Origin: Bimastos eiseni
Taxonomy: Eukaryota; Annelida; Clitellata; Crassiclitellata; Lumbricidae
Reading direction: 5' to 3'
Length of the DNA stretch: 64,000 nt
Assembly: GCA_959347315.1 (NCBI GenBank)
Contig: OY365814.1
Coordinates: 27,627,829 to 27,691,828 of the forward strand
Shown here piece by piece: positions 34,121-46,085 of the stretch. A model generated the notes under the pieces. It was not told the origin of the DNA. It worked only from the letters and a program-made list of their open reading frames with translations, and did no database searches. The translations under genes and the position numbers were made by a program. Each line of letters opens with the position of its first letter. The stretch's first letter is position 1.

Positions 34121-36561
34121 GTGAGTAGACTAACTACTACTACAAGTTCGAATAAAATACTTTGCAATCAAAAGACAGTTTTCTAAAAAAAAAAGAAAAA
34201 AGTAATTCAACTAAAAGGTAGTGTTGATTTACCTAATTATCAAGATGACATTAATTGATTTATAAATATAATATTATATGCATACCATTAAAGTACAAGG
34301 CTCTGAACGTGACGAAGACACCATTTGCAGATGCTTTCATTAATGCGGTGCACTTAAAATTACGTATTGCTTGCATTGTACTTTTAATTACAGCTACAGT
34401 GAGTTGAGCAAGATGACAATAATTCTCCTAAACGTAATCTCCGCAGCCTTAGCGTTGCTGGTCGTCACCTGCATCGCAGCTGGGGATGCCTCTTCAGCGA
34501 ACAGAACGAAGGCCTGTGACGGTCTGGCGTCCTATCAACTGAACCTCAAGACCCTTTGGTCGAAATCAGTCTTCTCCAATCAATATCCTATCTACAGACC
34601 AACCGCTCAATGGAGCAGACTCATCGGTAAGTCATTCAAGTAAATCTCTTCACCAGACTACTCGAATTCGACACTTATGTATCGTTTATCTACCCTTGCT
34701 TATCCTCCTTAGATTGTCTTACTGTCTCTTAGGACTGACCTTGGATTTGACCTGATCTCGGATTTGTTTCGTTGCGCCGTCGGTTGATGCCCTGTGCGTT
34801 ATTATGGCGGCGCTATAGAAATATTTTGTAGCCATAGCCTTAGTTATACATACGCAGGCCTAAAACCGCAATCGTCAGATTCTAGACGAGAGCGCTGCCG
34901 AACAGGTTTAAGCTCAGATTGATGGCCTCTGCAGAGGTTGGCGCAATAAGATTCACCATCCAATTTCAGTTGTGTTATGCTCTACTGCATGTATGACATC
35001 TCTTGTATTGCATTGCATTATACTTGCGATGATATGATTATTAAGAAATACAGAGCTCGTTGGTAGTAATAATTATGCTACAAAGCGACTGCAATGAAGC
35101 GTACGTCGACCACAGATAAGCGCTTAGCGCAATTGAGTAAAAGTCCGTTTGACGATACCTGAATGGCTGCCATCCTTGTTTACATCGCCCGTACGCTAGG
35201 CGTAAAGGACTTACTCCTACCTCAGAATTGGAGTAGACTTACACCTAGCGTAGAGGGCTGCGCTGCTCTTATAATTACCAACATCACCCACTACACCGGC
35301 GTAGGCCATTTTACGTCGGTAGTAGGAGATACGCCAACCGACATAACTACCGGCCCATGAGTGCAAATCATGCGCAAGTGCGTCGTCATAATGATGAAAA
35401 GAAACGAGATAACATTATCTATGGGATTGTACATAAGACAACGATTATAATGATTTTGGTGAAAACTGATTTAAATGGATGCGATGCCATTAATGTCCAC
35501 ACACGTAAATGGAAGATTAGACATCACATACTGGTGACAACATTATATTAGCTACAACCATTTAACGCACACCATGCCATTAACCGAAGACATTCAACAC
35601 TACAACAAACGACGTGGTTCATCTAAGTTGAGATCTTATGGCCAGTCACCTTTTCATTTGTTTTCCAGATGCTAAGGACTTTGAAATTTGCAGTTCGAGT
35701 TTAAAAAAATGCTTTCAGCTAACTTTTGTAATAATAATAGTCGCTGCATGGTGATTAGATATCTGATTAGATATCCTTATGGGGCGCTATGTAAATATTC
35801 AATCACATTACATACAGAAGAAATGTATTTACACATACCTTTTCTAAACAACAGAGTTCCGCGTTACCTCGCAGTAACTGGATATAGGTTGTGTTTGTAA
35901 TGATAGGTCGAAGTCACAGTGGTCGCTACTCCCTGTGGTCCGAAGGCAAAATGGCGTCCGCTAGCCTCAAGGATTTTGCTGAGCAGGGTGTATCGACGGG
36001 GTTCGATGGAGAACCCCAGGGAAGCAGAAATATCTTCGATACATTCATTGGTCCGCTTATCCCGACCGGAGTCGGATCAACTGGCGTCAAGTTCCTCGTC
36101 CACTCGAACTACCCCAAGGTAGGCTACTACAGATGTTGAAGTAATTTACTAAGGGGTGTAATGTAAATCTTCGAAGATTTATCAGCACCCGCAAAATCGA
36201 CGTCAGGGAGACCAGCTTATTCACCTGCGCTATACCAAATCAAGTCCGCATTAGCCAAACCTCTCTTTTCTTTCCGGTGCTAGGGACGAAGATGTTTAAA
36301 TCACCAGAGGGTATTGGTATTGAAAATATTACAAGCAAGACATTGAAATATATTTTAACAATGTATATTGTATACCTGTTAATAATAAGACCTACCTCGG
36401 GAATAGGCGCCGAAATTTCCACAGCGTATTATGTGCATCGGAATTTCCAGGGTGCGAGTTCCTTATTTGACGGCAGTGGGTATAATATATGAATGGTTAG
36501 GAGCCAAAGGTATGACTGACTGACTGACTGACTGACTGACTGACTGACTGACTGACTGACT

Positions 36562-36592
<31 letters not shown>

Positions 36593-38467
36593 AGACTGAC
36601 TGACTGACTGACTGACTGACTGACTGACTGACTGACTGACTGACTGACTGACTGACTGACTGACTGACTGACTGACTGACTGACTGACTGACTGACTGAC
36701 TGACTGATTCATGGATTCATTGATTGCTCGCTCGATTAATTGATTTATTGGCCTGTTGTCCAATTGCAGTTGTCCTTCGTCGTTCGAATGATCCCGAGTC
36801 CAGACTGGTTCATCGGAGTGGACAGCATTGACCTCTGCAGTGGAGATGGTCAGTGGAAGTCCGATCTGACCCTTGACCTTCATCCGATGGACGCTGGCAC
36901 TGACCGTGGCTTCACCTTCACCTCACCCAACTGGCCGGAGACGCAGCCAATCTACGTCATAACGTCCAAGAACCCTAGTCACCCAGCCGGCTCCTTCTTC
37001 TACCCAGATCTGGAAAGCCTTCCTCCAATAGCCAAGCTTCAACTGACCAAGATCGACATCCCCTGGATTGAAGATGCTACAACAGACAAGGTAACAATGC
37101 AGTACACTTTTCATCAGGAAGTTCACAAGTAATTCAACAGACAACGCGCAACGTCATAGTCATCAATGTATTTTTCTCCCAATATCTACAGCGGTACTTT
37201 TAGTTAAGCTAAGCGTTGGGGGGATTGAGTGAGTGAGTGAGTGAGCGAGTGAATTAATTAATTAATTAATTTCTCCACGCACTCCAGGATATATTGTATT
37301 AACAGGTGTCACATTCACCCGATGCCTCAGTAGTCCGTGGAAGCAGCGTCGAATACTACCGAGAAACAAAATCTTCGTCGTTGACAAAATCCGTACCGGC
37401 CATTCCAACTCCCTTGAAATGGTCAACTTCAAAGCCAGTGGAAGTGAAGAAAGAGGTACAGGCGAGTATCGGTCGTAAAGTCGTCAGAAGAAACCGCGTT
37501 AGTACTCACACGCAGAATGGACAGAGCCCCGTCGCATCGTCAAAGAGTCGGATCGACACAGCAGGTAAGACTGCACGAATTAGGCTATGCAGAATTCAAC
37601 AGATATTGCTGATTTAGGTAATTTCATCAGGATAATGCTGTTGACCAGACGTCGACCACGCTCATGTAGGCATGTAGGCTGTAGGATTAGAACAATTTCT
37701 AATGCGAATACAAGTAACATATACATAACAAACCAAGAATTTTAAGTGGTTCAGATGAACAGAAATGGGCAACTAATTGATTGCATTATAATCGAGTAGC
37801 TAATCGGTTAAACAATCAGCTACTTCATATTCGAACGGCTATGAGAGTGTCCAAATCCTAATTCTAATCGATAAACAACTTAATTAATCATACCCATCGA
37901 TGCAGGCAACGTGATATCTGTGTTAGAAGCACTTCATTTTCAAGTTAACCTAAAACGCTTAATTGTCCAACTTTCACAACATCCTCTGAAAAGCTGTGAT
38001 AGCATCTACTAATACAATACTATATCGTGCAAACCATTCGATAAGTCTACTGCTCGTGCACTTAATCATTTCTGCCCTGCATGATGGCCAATTAGATTAC
38101 TTAAATAATTTGCTTTTTACCGATTAAATTACTATTAATCACTGAATATGTCGATTACCTGCTAACAGGCGTACCACTTTTATTCGTCTATAAGATCCAT
38201 GGTCTGCCTTAATTGTCTTTTTCAGCTAACGACGATCTGCAAATTGCGTGCGAAATGTCCGATTGGACTGACTGGACTGCGTGCAGTAAGACCTGTGGCT
38301 TCGGAACGCGAATGCGAACTCGCACCGTAATCCGTCACCCGAGCGAAGGAGGTCTACCGTGCTCTATGCTTCGAGAGGAACAGCTGTGCGGGAGCATGCG
38401 CAACTGCGGGTGGCAGCACTTCGATCGATCCAACCGTGGACAGAGTTTAAAAGCAACGAGGGACTAG
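34010..38467 (+). CDS. Spondin-2/mindin-like secreted matrix protein, copy B (complete)
   Basis: Complete plus-strand gene: noncoding exon about 34010-34120, coding exons 34413-34626, 35907-36118, 36770-37090, 37306-37564 and 38226-38467, 415 residues. All junctions are GT-AG with matching phases (1, 0, 0, 1). Signal peptide core [17 protein letters not shown]; Spondin_N from [10 protein letters not shown] through [25 protein letters not shown] and [11 protein letters not shown]; an 86-residue basic linker with a possible dibasic site (KVVRRNR); a single TSP1 repeat with [14 protein letters not shown] and six Cys, including the WxxW C-mannosylation signature. By family it is an extracellular-matrix / pattern-recognition adhesion protein. 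The poly(A) signal is at 39020. Paralogue of the minus-strand gene at the left edge. Confidence 0.93.
34394..34626 (+). CDS. Spondin B, first coding exon
   Basis: Acceptor TTACAG at 34393, ATG at 34413, donor CTCATCG/GTAAGT, phase 1. It encodes the signal peptide and the first Spondin_N strand (AQWSRLIG). Confidence 0.9.
35180..35250. repeat. Imperfect hairpin in spondin B intron
   Basis: GTACGCTAGGCGTAA and TTACACCTAGCGTAG arms with a further TACTCC/GGAGTA pair. Possibly a MITE core. Confidence 0.6.
35907..36118 (+). CDS. Spondin B, Spondin_N exon (middle)
   Basis: 212 nt, acceptor GATAG, donor CCCAAG/GTAGGC. Encodes [18 protein letters not shown], then [10 protein letters not shown] and [11 protein letters not shown]. 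Confidence 0.93.
36165..36245 (+). repeat. Dispersed repeat of the 30.53-kb family
   Basis: TATACCAAATCAAGTCCGC and GACCAGCTTATTCACCTGCG. The latter is also a relative of the GTGAATAAGCTGGT element. Confidence 0.6.
36509..36707. repeat. TGAC tetranucleotide array
   Basis: About 50 units with two CAGA-type interruptions near 36.58-36.60 kb, 60 bp upstream of the next exon. Confidence 0.97.
36770..37090 (+). CDS. Spondin B, Spondin_N exon (C-terminal half)
   Basis: 107 codons, phase 0 at both ends. Acceptor AATTGCAG, donor GACAAG/GTAACA. Contains [15 protein letters not shown] and [16 protein letters not shown]. Confidence 0.95.
37226..37272. repeat. TGAG and ATTA tetranucleotide repeats
   Basis: Short runs in the intron between the Spondin_N and linker exons. 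Confidence 0.9.
37306..37564 (+). CDS. Spondin B, linker exon
   Basis: Acceptor TTAACAG, donor ACAGCAG/GTAAGA, phase 0 to 1. Lys/Arg/Ser-rich, no globular domain. Longer than in copy A (259 against 196 nt). Confidence 0.85.
38226..38467 (+). CDS. Spondin B, TSP1 exon
   Basis: Acceptor TTTTTCAG, stop TAG at 38465. The TSP1 repeat [20 protein letters not shown] is followed by the [11 protein letters not shown] closing half. Confidence 0.95.
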
Positions 38468-39019
38468 AACCAGTGTATTAAGGACATGAATGAATACAGG
38501 CAGCGATTTGGTCAATTCTTTTACAGACAGACTCTATCTTAAGGAGCCGACGCAGAAGTGATGAAATCGCTGCCATGGTGACAATTGGCAGCAGCAAGCA
38601 CGAATTCGAAAGACTGAAATGATTATGAATTTGATTGAAATTATTGGAATTCGTCGGTGTTTTATCGATGCTTTTGTCAGATGACATCTCGCTCATAGGT
38701 TCCAGTTGATCTTAGATGTCGTATGATCATAATTTTAACTGGACGATGCTGTTTCTCTAAGTTTCAACAGTCAACAGTTTCTGCAGTTGTGATGAGGATT
38801 GGTCATTTCCGGGTATAAGGAAAACTTTGCCCGACTCTGTTATGTCTAGTTTAAGTAGGACTTACAAGAAATTATTCGGCACAGTTTATAGAGCATTTTA
38901 TTGGGCATTAATTAGCAATTGAAAGCTAAAGGAGGATTCCGAGGGCATTGAAGTATAATTATACTATTTTAAGATATATGTTGTTTCATATTTAGTTATT
39001 TTTAGTACTGTTTTTCTTG

Positions 39020-39025
39020 AATAAA
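39020..39025 (+). terminator. Poly(A) signal of spondin B
   Basis: AATAAA in an AT-rich 3' UTR, 553 bp after the stop. Confidence 0.6.
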
Positions 39026-39286
39026 GAAATTAAAACAAGACAACTTCAATTTCTTGGCATACGAAAATGAGAATCACACGAATCGTCAACTAAAGCCTCA
39101 CTTCTGGAATGACGTCATCCGATTACTCCTCTCTCTCTCTCACTTCAGTTCTATGTCATGCTTTAAACCCACGCCAATCCTCCCGACCATCGTTAATTTA
39201 CAATTGTCATTATATTCGTCGATTACAGTTACAATTAGTAATCAACGAACCCTTCCGTTCTGGAAGAAACTCCCGCCAGAATAACT

Positions 39287-39405
39287 AGCATTGCCCAACC
39301 GGTCTCTCGATTGGCAGTTAAGGTGAAAATGGCCACGGTAAAGTTTACCGTGGCCATTTAACCTTATCTGCCAACCGATTTCCTAATGGCTGGTTGAATA
39401 ATGGA
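39287..39405. mobile_element. Loopless palindromic MITE-like hairpin
   Basis: Arms centred at about 39344/39345 (AATGGCCACGGTAAA / TTTACCGTGGCCATT) extend outward through TTGGCAG and CTGCCAA, about 55-60 bp each with scattered mismatches. Confidence 0.8.
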
Positions 39406-39409
39406 AGAG

Positions 39410-40510
39410 GAAGAACAGTTTAATAAACTAGCAGCTAGCAGTGAGGCAGCCATGGGTATTAGGTGTCAATGACTTCAATTTCTTATCTTCCTCACCTTCT
39501 CACCTCCCCACCGACTGTATACGGTCAGGGTAATCATTATAGCTGGTTTGGCTTTGGTTCCTCTGTTTTGTGCTGTAGAAATTTAAGATTATAACGACTA
39601 CAAAGTTGAGTATCAACTCTATTCAAATCGGTTAAATGATGAGTCGCCAATGCACCAATTGAGAAATGTGGCTGCTACTATACTTTTTCGAAATAAAACC
39701 CTGCGCTCGCCACCACATCGCAACGCATCGTATGAGCCTACTTGCTGTTTACTGCGTTTCTTTCTGACCGAAAACTCTGGTCCTTCAAACCGAAAGCAGT
39801 GTTATAAACAGCATCGATGTTGACGACGTTTAGTTGGTTCGTGATTGATTGTTTGTTTTGTGTTTTTCATTTTCAAATGATCGGCGGCTGTTCATTTATA
39901 TATATATATATATATATATATTCATATTATAATAGGCCTACTGTTTCTACAACGCCCGTAGTCACTTCGTTGTCCCAAAATGCGCAGTAGTTTCGCCACT
40001 TTGACGTTTAAACGCCTGCTGAAGCATAGGAAGTTTTTAGAAACAGATGTATTTTGACCCTCTTTTCTTTAACTTGGTTTACGTAAAGTTTGTCATGAAC
40101 GTTGTATTGTCGGTTTGTCGGTTCGTCGGTGTTCTTTCAACTCTTTTTTCAGTTTGTTCCCGTCAACCTACATAGCTGAACTTTTGCACACATGTCACGC
40201 TTGGATGACAAAGCAATGTGTCAAATGTTTACGGACATAATTCAAAAATTGAGAAACAAAATTACAAAAAATGCACAAAATTAAACATTGTTTACCCACT
40301 CGAACGAGTCCTCATTGACGAACTTCACTCTGGCAAGTTTACATCATAAATGATCTCTTAAGTAAATGGATCGATTGTGCCATCTACCAGATTACCAAAA
40401 GTCAATAAAAGAGTGTCCCGAAAACCCATGTTTTTACTTTCACTTGTTATTCCCTGTGTATTGATTCAACGACAGACTGCTGTCCTCAAAACGTTGCTTT
40501 TGGTGTAGAT
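39410..40510. other. Intergenic region
   Basis: A TA dinucleotide run (39898-39921) and one TAGGCCTA. No gene seen. Confidence 0.5.
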
Positions 40511-40513
40511 GTA

Positions 40514-41200
40514 TTGACGCATCACAATGTCTGTATATTATTCCTTATTTGTAATGTGTTCACTCTGCCATTCCTGATATATTATGTGAATGATATTCCG
40601 AACAACTCGTCACTGCTTAATAATTCCGTTTGGTTTGCTGCTGATACCAATATGGTTATGTCAAATAAATCAATTGACGTCTCAGTCAAAAAAATTAATA
40701 TTGAATTGAAACGTGTAGCGAATGGTTTACATCTAGAAAAATTGTCGCTAAACCTTGATCTGTTCACGAGGGATAATTGCAACTGTTTCAAACTGTAACT
40801 GGGAATTAAAGCATATAATCAATGTGTATTCTGGGTATCGTCTAGTTACTCTAGTAGGTGTTTGGGTGTTCACATTGATGAACAAATACGTTTTATGCCT
40901 TTTTGGATATGACAATTATATGTTAACTTCGTGTCAATTGACAAAAAGTTAACATATAATTGTCGTATCCATAAATGCATAACAAGTATTTGGCATAATC
41001 CTTCACGACAGACCCCTAATTCCACGAAATATGCATGTTGGTTTCTACAATTCCTTAGCGTATCCCTGCACTGCATTTTAATGCAACTACGTCATTGATG
41101 TCAAGTGAGCTTCCACGTATCATATTCATTGAACTAATTTGACAAGAGCAATCCTATTTATATGCAATGCACTTGTTAAAGCCACGGTAGCCACCACGAA
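40514..41200 (+). mobile_element. Decayed LINE reverse transcriptase
   Basis: LPFLIYYVNDIPNNSSL, then FAADTNMVMS, matches the LFLIYINDIP and FADDTNL blocks around the RT active site. One catalytic Asp is replaced (AADT). The GVHIDEQI and KKLTYNCRIHKCI blocks follow in other frames. Inactive. Confidence 0.8.
40883..40998. repeat. Hairpin inside the decayed LINE
   Basis: Arms with AATTATATGTTAACTT and AAGTTAACATATAATT extend to about 45 bp each, around a loop of about 16-20 nt. Confidence 0.8.
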
Positions 41201-41204
41201 CCCA

Positions 41205-42280
41205 TTATTTACTGATTTTAAGATTTTCATTTTTTAGTGCATTGATAAGCTATGTGGGATGACAAATACACCAGTTTCACGATCAAAGTCATCAAGATTC
41301 TAGTATGAATGTAATCTCATTCAAATATGTACAAGTGTCTTAAGAACGTCGTTTTCGTGTCTAAGATTGCAATCGTTTGGATCATTGATTTCTGATTAAT
41401 CATGGCACTTATTGACATTGGAAAAATGTGTTTAAAAATTTCTAAAACGTCAACTGTCTTTTTTCGAGCCAATCAAACCCTAAGAGCCTCATCTACTTCA
41501 AACTGTTCTACAATGTTCTACACTGTACACAGCTCAACTTTATGCCCTCTGTACAATGTGTAATATTGCGTACAAACCTTGCATACAGAGTGCGTCGGTT
41601 TTGGCGTTTATGTCATATAGACATCTAAGCTTTCTGTCCAGAGTCCTTAGAGATCTTTGACCTGAGTAAACTCTTACGGCTAGCTGCATACGTTTGATTC
41701 CCACGTAATTTGTGACATTCTTTGTACACTCACTGTGCTTTTGACTAGGTTGTACCGGAAGAGGCGCTATAGAAATATGTAAATACAATACACTGCAATT
41801 ACACTCTCGTTGTTAGAGCGTTCTCCGTTTGGTTCTAGAAGTCGTTGACCTAATTAATACCAATGTCTGTTACTGTTTCATATGGTGATTATTTGAACTC
41901 TATTACCTTAGCATACGAGTAGGCCCTATCTAAAGGTTTTCGCCCAGCGTCCAATGCCCATAGCTTGTTTAGCTTAGTTTTTGGCTCATCGAGGAAGCAT
42001 AGAGTCGTTCTTCATAGTCTCATCCAGACGTCATGTTCTCTGTGATCGACTATGCATAGTGCATAGTGCATAGCCTGGTTCATCGAGGGCGATGATATTA
42101 TTCAGTCTGCTAACACTGTCTAGCTGCAAACGCCTTCTCTCTTTGCGCTCTGCATCAGATCATACGTTTGGAGTCGAAGGTTCGTGACTGTGATTTACCA
42201 CTTAACTATATATTTTCTCGGCGGATCCGTCTCGCAGTTCCTTCGCGTAGGTCATGTAAGCTTCTTTCGGTATCGCCTCC
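41205..42280. other. Intergenic region with a retroelement tail
   Basis: A GGCGCTATAGAAATATGTAAA tail is near 41.77 kb. No gene is recognised. Confidence 0.5.
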
Positions 42281-42283
42281 TTT

Positions 42284-43245
42284 TCAAACCACCTCCAGAA
42301 TCCACTCGTCCTTCTGACCCATCAGCGAGTAGACGTTCGTCGACGGCGCCTTGTCGAAATAGCACAGTCCGCTTCCCTTGTGGAAGTTGTTGCTGAACGT
42401 GACCGTATCTCCGTCGTAGAGCTGCTCCTCCTTACTCAGGGTCCAGTACACCCTCGACTTGGCGCTCTCCTCGGCAAAGTAGACGCTCCCGTTGACCACG
42501 GACGCCGACAGCCACTCCTGTCTCGGATGCAGCGGATTCAAAGTCTTGACTTTGACTCCGTCTGGACTGCTGTAGAGGACGAAGTGGTAGTCGGGACTGA
42601 GCTGAAGTGTTGCGACCAGCCTGCGGTACGACCTGAACACCGTCAGATACTGATTTGTGTACAAGTGCTTTATACGGATTATGGTCGAACCATATTGTAT
42701 CGGCTGCATCGTCAGACTCCTACCAACGATGACCGTGGCTCGACCAACGCTGTTGTGGCCCTGCAAAGGCCCCCCACTGGACCCGTCGGAGACGACTCCA
42801 GTCCTCACGAGGCTGCTCCTTTGCGGCGGGGGTGGTCTGTCGTTGCCGAGGGTATTGACGAAGTGATCGAAACCGATCTCGTGCCCTGCAACGATTGCGA
42901 CCAGCTGCCAGCGGGTCAGTTTGGTCATCGGTGGAACGGTCACGTAGGACGTGTGGATTTTCTTCGATCCGTAGATGTCGTCCTCGGTCAGCCCCTTCTC
43001 CTCGAATGAGGAGTGGCCACCGCCGGAGATGTTGACGGTGATACTCGACAGTTGAAACAGCTCTCCGCTGAGGACGTCCTCTCCTGCGTCCTGGTCCGCC
43101 ATCAGTGTCTTCCCCGTGATGTGCGTCTTCAGACCCTTCGCCCATCGACTCATCCCTCGAACGGGGTACGTGTGACGGTTGTTGTAGACGTATATCTTCT
43201 GCCAAGTTGTCGGAACGTCCAGCTCAACGCTCTGAACGACTGAGG
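42284..43245 (-). CDS. Lysenin-like 3, exon 2
   Basis: Acceptor GATTTTAG, stop at 42284-42286. The long plus-strand frame over 42380-43009 is a shadow of this exon. Confidence 0.92.
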
Positions 43246-44182
43246 CTAAAATCACAGCCACAGATGATGCAGTTAACTAGGCAAATCTGATGCACTCATT
43301 ACTCAATCAAAATCAATCAAAAATACTTGATATAGCGCCCCTTCAAAATATCTACTCAGAGGCGCTCCCGGCCTAACTGTAAAGAATGCGATGTAAAAGA
43401 GATGATGTGATGCAAATGCGACTGTGATACAAGTGCAAAGCAAATGCGAAGTAAAATAATGTAGTGTCGATGTGACGCATATGTAAGGTTAAGTTGATTT
43501 AGACGTGATGTTAATGTGATCTATATGTAGTGTAGATGTAATGTAAATATATCGTCTGGACCGTACTATACCAAGATTTCTAAAACAAGCCAGCATCGAG
43601 AAGAGAGCCACGATCCGCTTTCTGCTCCATTATACAGAGGTGCATGAATTCAGCCTGCGCTTTATCTAACGTAGCAAGCAGAGGTGTCAATCCCTCTGGG
43701 CGATTGAAGCAAACCCCCAGTCCCAAATGTCAGGAAGGCGAAATATTCCCACCCTGTGACTAAAAAATATCCCCCTACCTGAACTGGAGGCATTTGCCAC
43801 CGGACCCCCCCCCCCCTCTATCTGGACGCCTCTGGTAGCAAACAAAGAGGTCAAACTATCTTGTTAATGGAATTAGCCTTACGCGGTCGTTTTAGCAGTT
43901 TCATTGGTTTAAAGAGCGCTCGTCCAATGCATTGCCGATTCCATTATCACTGTGCTTTTACTTTCTGTCTAACACCAGGATTCAAACCCCTCACGTAACC
44001 TAAAGGAGCAATGCGTTAGCGAATAAGCTGGAGCTCTGCGCCTGATTTTCGAGCGGCGCTTTACAAGTCTTGAGGTTATGTTTACGATAGCGAAGAATAA
44101 TAATGGTCTCACCAGCAGTCAGAAGAAAAAGCTGCTGATACAGAAGTAGGATGCCGAGACAATATCGATGAACAGTATTCAT
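42284..44182 (-). CDS. Lysenin-like pore-forming protein 3, two exons, secreted
   Basis: Minus-strand gene: exon 1 44182-44113, intron 867 bp (phase 1), exon 2 43245-42284, about 343 residues. Exon 1 encodes a signal peptide (core LGILLLYQQLFLLTAG). Exon 2 keeps the family entry motif VELDVPTTWQKIYVYNN, the pore module (EDDIYGSKKI, then TVPPMTKLTRWQLVAIVAG) and the trefoil (IIRIKHLYTNQYLTVF, VYFAEES, YWTLSKEEQ, DEWILEVV). Oddities: a Pro/Gly/Ser-rich insertion of about 20 residues before the trefoil (around NDRPPPPQRSS), loss of the Trp in the GWPAA position (here RRLVATL), and coding DNA visibly richer in G+C than the other four copies. It is the most divergent member. Confidence 0.88.
43318..43405 (-). 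mobile_element. LINE 3' tail in the intron of lysenin-like 3
   Basis: The minus strand reads GGAGCGCCTCTGAGTAGATA, then AGGGGCGCTATATCAAGT, the tail seen at 2.66 and 14.2 kb. Confidence 0.6.
43950..44075 (+). repeat. GTGAATAAGCTGGT-family element
   Basis: GCGTTAGCGAATAAGCTGGA, then TTCGAGCGGCGCTTTACAAG. A B-box-like GGATTCAAACCCC (reverse sense) is next to it. Confidence 0.55.
44113..44182 (-). CDS. Lysenin-like 3, exon 1 (signal peptide)
   Basis: ATG at 44182, donor ACTGCTG/GTGAGA, 23 codons plus one base, phase 1 as in all other copies. Confidence 0.75.
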
Positions 44183-44559
44183 TCTTTCTTCAGTTCTACT
44201 TCCGACGCAGATTACTTGTCTGTTGAAGTCCCGCAGACTACTGAAATCACACATCTGAACGTCATTAACATTTGCTATTTAGTTAAACGTAGCAACGATC
44301 AGTAAATAAATCTCTTTCACAGACTGTTTCCAGTGTAAGTGCTGGCACTGCCTCTGTCGTGTTTTGAAAAACTGTAAAGGCATACTGCGAAGCACAACTT
44401 ACACATAATTATCGCAGTGGTTTGCTCAGCCACGCCTGCATTTTTTTGTTTCTCTTTCTGGATCGCTTTGTCTGCTCCGTGTGTGACTCCAAGTATGCGT
44501 CTTTGCAAGTTTCTTTTCTTTCGGTCACTCAGTCTCTCTGCTTCTGATTTTCTTATGGG

Positions 44560-44915
44560 ATCTCCTAGCTCTCTGTGGCTCTCCCTGTATCTCTCTCTCA
44601 ATCTAGACTAGTCTTGACTCTCTCTATGCGGCTTACAGTATGTTGCTCTTGGTTCTCTCTCTGTCTGTGTTTTCTCTCTTTACGCTATATCTCTGTCTGT
44701 CTCTGTCTGTCTCTGTCTCTGTCTCAGTCTCTGTCTCTCGCCCTTTCTCTCTTTCTCTCTTACTCTCTCTCTCTCTCTCTCTGCATGTCTCAGTCTCTGT
44801 CTCTGTCTCTCTGTCTCTCTTTCTGTCTGTCTGTCTGTCTTTGTCTCTTTGTCTGTCTGTCTATCTGTCTGTCTGTCTCTCTCTCTCTCTCGCTCTTACA
44901 CACACACACACTCGT
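44560..44915. repeat. TCTC/TCTG microsatellite
   Basis: Long CTCTGTCTGTCT-type tract ending in a short CA run. Leu/Ser/Cys ORFs over it are artefacts. Confidence 0.95.
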
Positions 44916-45499
44916 TCCGCTTTTCCCTGTCGTACTAATTATAGCCAATTTTTAAATCCGTCAACAACCTTCACCGTCTCGCACAGTTCCATCTCTTCTC
45001 TAAGTTGAGGAGGTGTTACTCTCCATCCGCATCTTAGTCGCTCCCTTGTTACTCTCTAATGCATGCTTTGTACCAGCGTCTTCTCTATACGTGAGTCTTC
45101 TCAGCTGCTTGCTTGACTACGTATACGTACCTCCCTGCGTCCTATTCTCTCTTGTGTCTATAAATCGTAGATTGACACGCTTCACGGTTTGGTTGCTGTT
45201 AAGGAAGTGCCCGGATGATTGCTTCGGATTGCAATGTGAGCCTTTCGGGTTTGACTACCCACGGTCTGCTTTGCCCAATCATTTCGAATAAGAATCATTG
45301 CCAGTTTACACATAATCCTATAGTAGCTTTCGTATTCCCAGATCAACGACGAACCGATAGTGAGTCATTTGAGCGATGGTCGACATGAATGCTAAGCCAC
45401 TGACTGTACTAATATTATAATGTAATATAAACGTTGCAAAACTTTCTCAGCGTCCACAAAAATAACGTCAGAGAAAATAGATCATTCGACAACGTTATA

Positions 45500-46085
45500 T
45501 CAAATCGTATACATGTCGACAATCTTCATCGACATTCATATCCCAGCTCCTTTCCTCCCTAGGTTAATTCAATCTGATCCAATATGCTTCTTTTCCCACT
45601 CACAAATATGGTCACACTCTTGACTTAGACGTTATCGCTGTCTCATCCGGCCTGTCACCTATCCTCAACTGAGAATTCAACTCACGTCTGACAAACAATG
45701 TTCAGTTGACTGTTGAGCCATCTTGGCCACCCAAAGTATGCTTGTTCCGCTGCATAGGGTCCACCAACCTCGTTCGGTGCATTGAAGCTCGACCTTGAAT
45801 CCTCCTCATTTCCTCTCATTTCCCCTCAACAAACCGTATTGATATCGTCTTATATGCAATGCATGCAACTCAACCGTATCAGAACTCCTCAAAACAAAAG
45901 CTCCAATCCTCACCGAACCTGAAACTCACTCAAAAACCCTTGGCTTCAGTTTGATTTCTTTAAAACCTTGTATCATCTTGCCGTCGCCTGCAGAGCACAC
46001 AGACGTTCAAGTGATTTTTCTGTTCTTGAACGAGTTAAAACCTTGATTAACCCTGACCTCTTCAATTTTTATAACAAGCGCATTA
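45500..46085 (+). mobile_element. LINE endonuclease-to-RT linker fragment
   Basis: FPTHKYGHTLDLDVIAVSSG matches the conserved end of the APE endonuclease domain (THxxGHTLDLVI). Further frame-broken blocks include VCLFRCIGSTN. Decayed. Confidence 0.65.

Noticed and set aside
36509..36707. CRISPR-like regular repeat
   Set aside because: Uninterrupted simple repeat without spacers; eukaryotic context.
36497..36883. Ser-Val-Gln repeat ORF on the minus strand
   Set aside because: TGAC microsatellite translated, then antisense of a spondin exon.
42380..43009. 209-residue plus-strand ORF
   Set aside because: Shadow of exon 2 of lysenin-like 3; no family motif in this frame.
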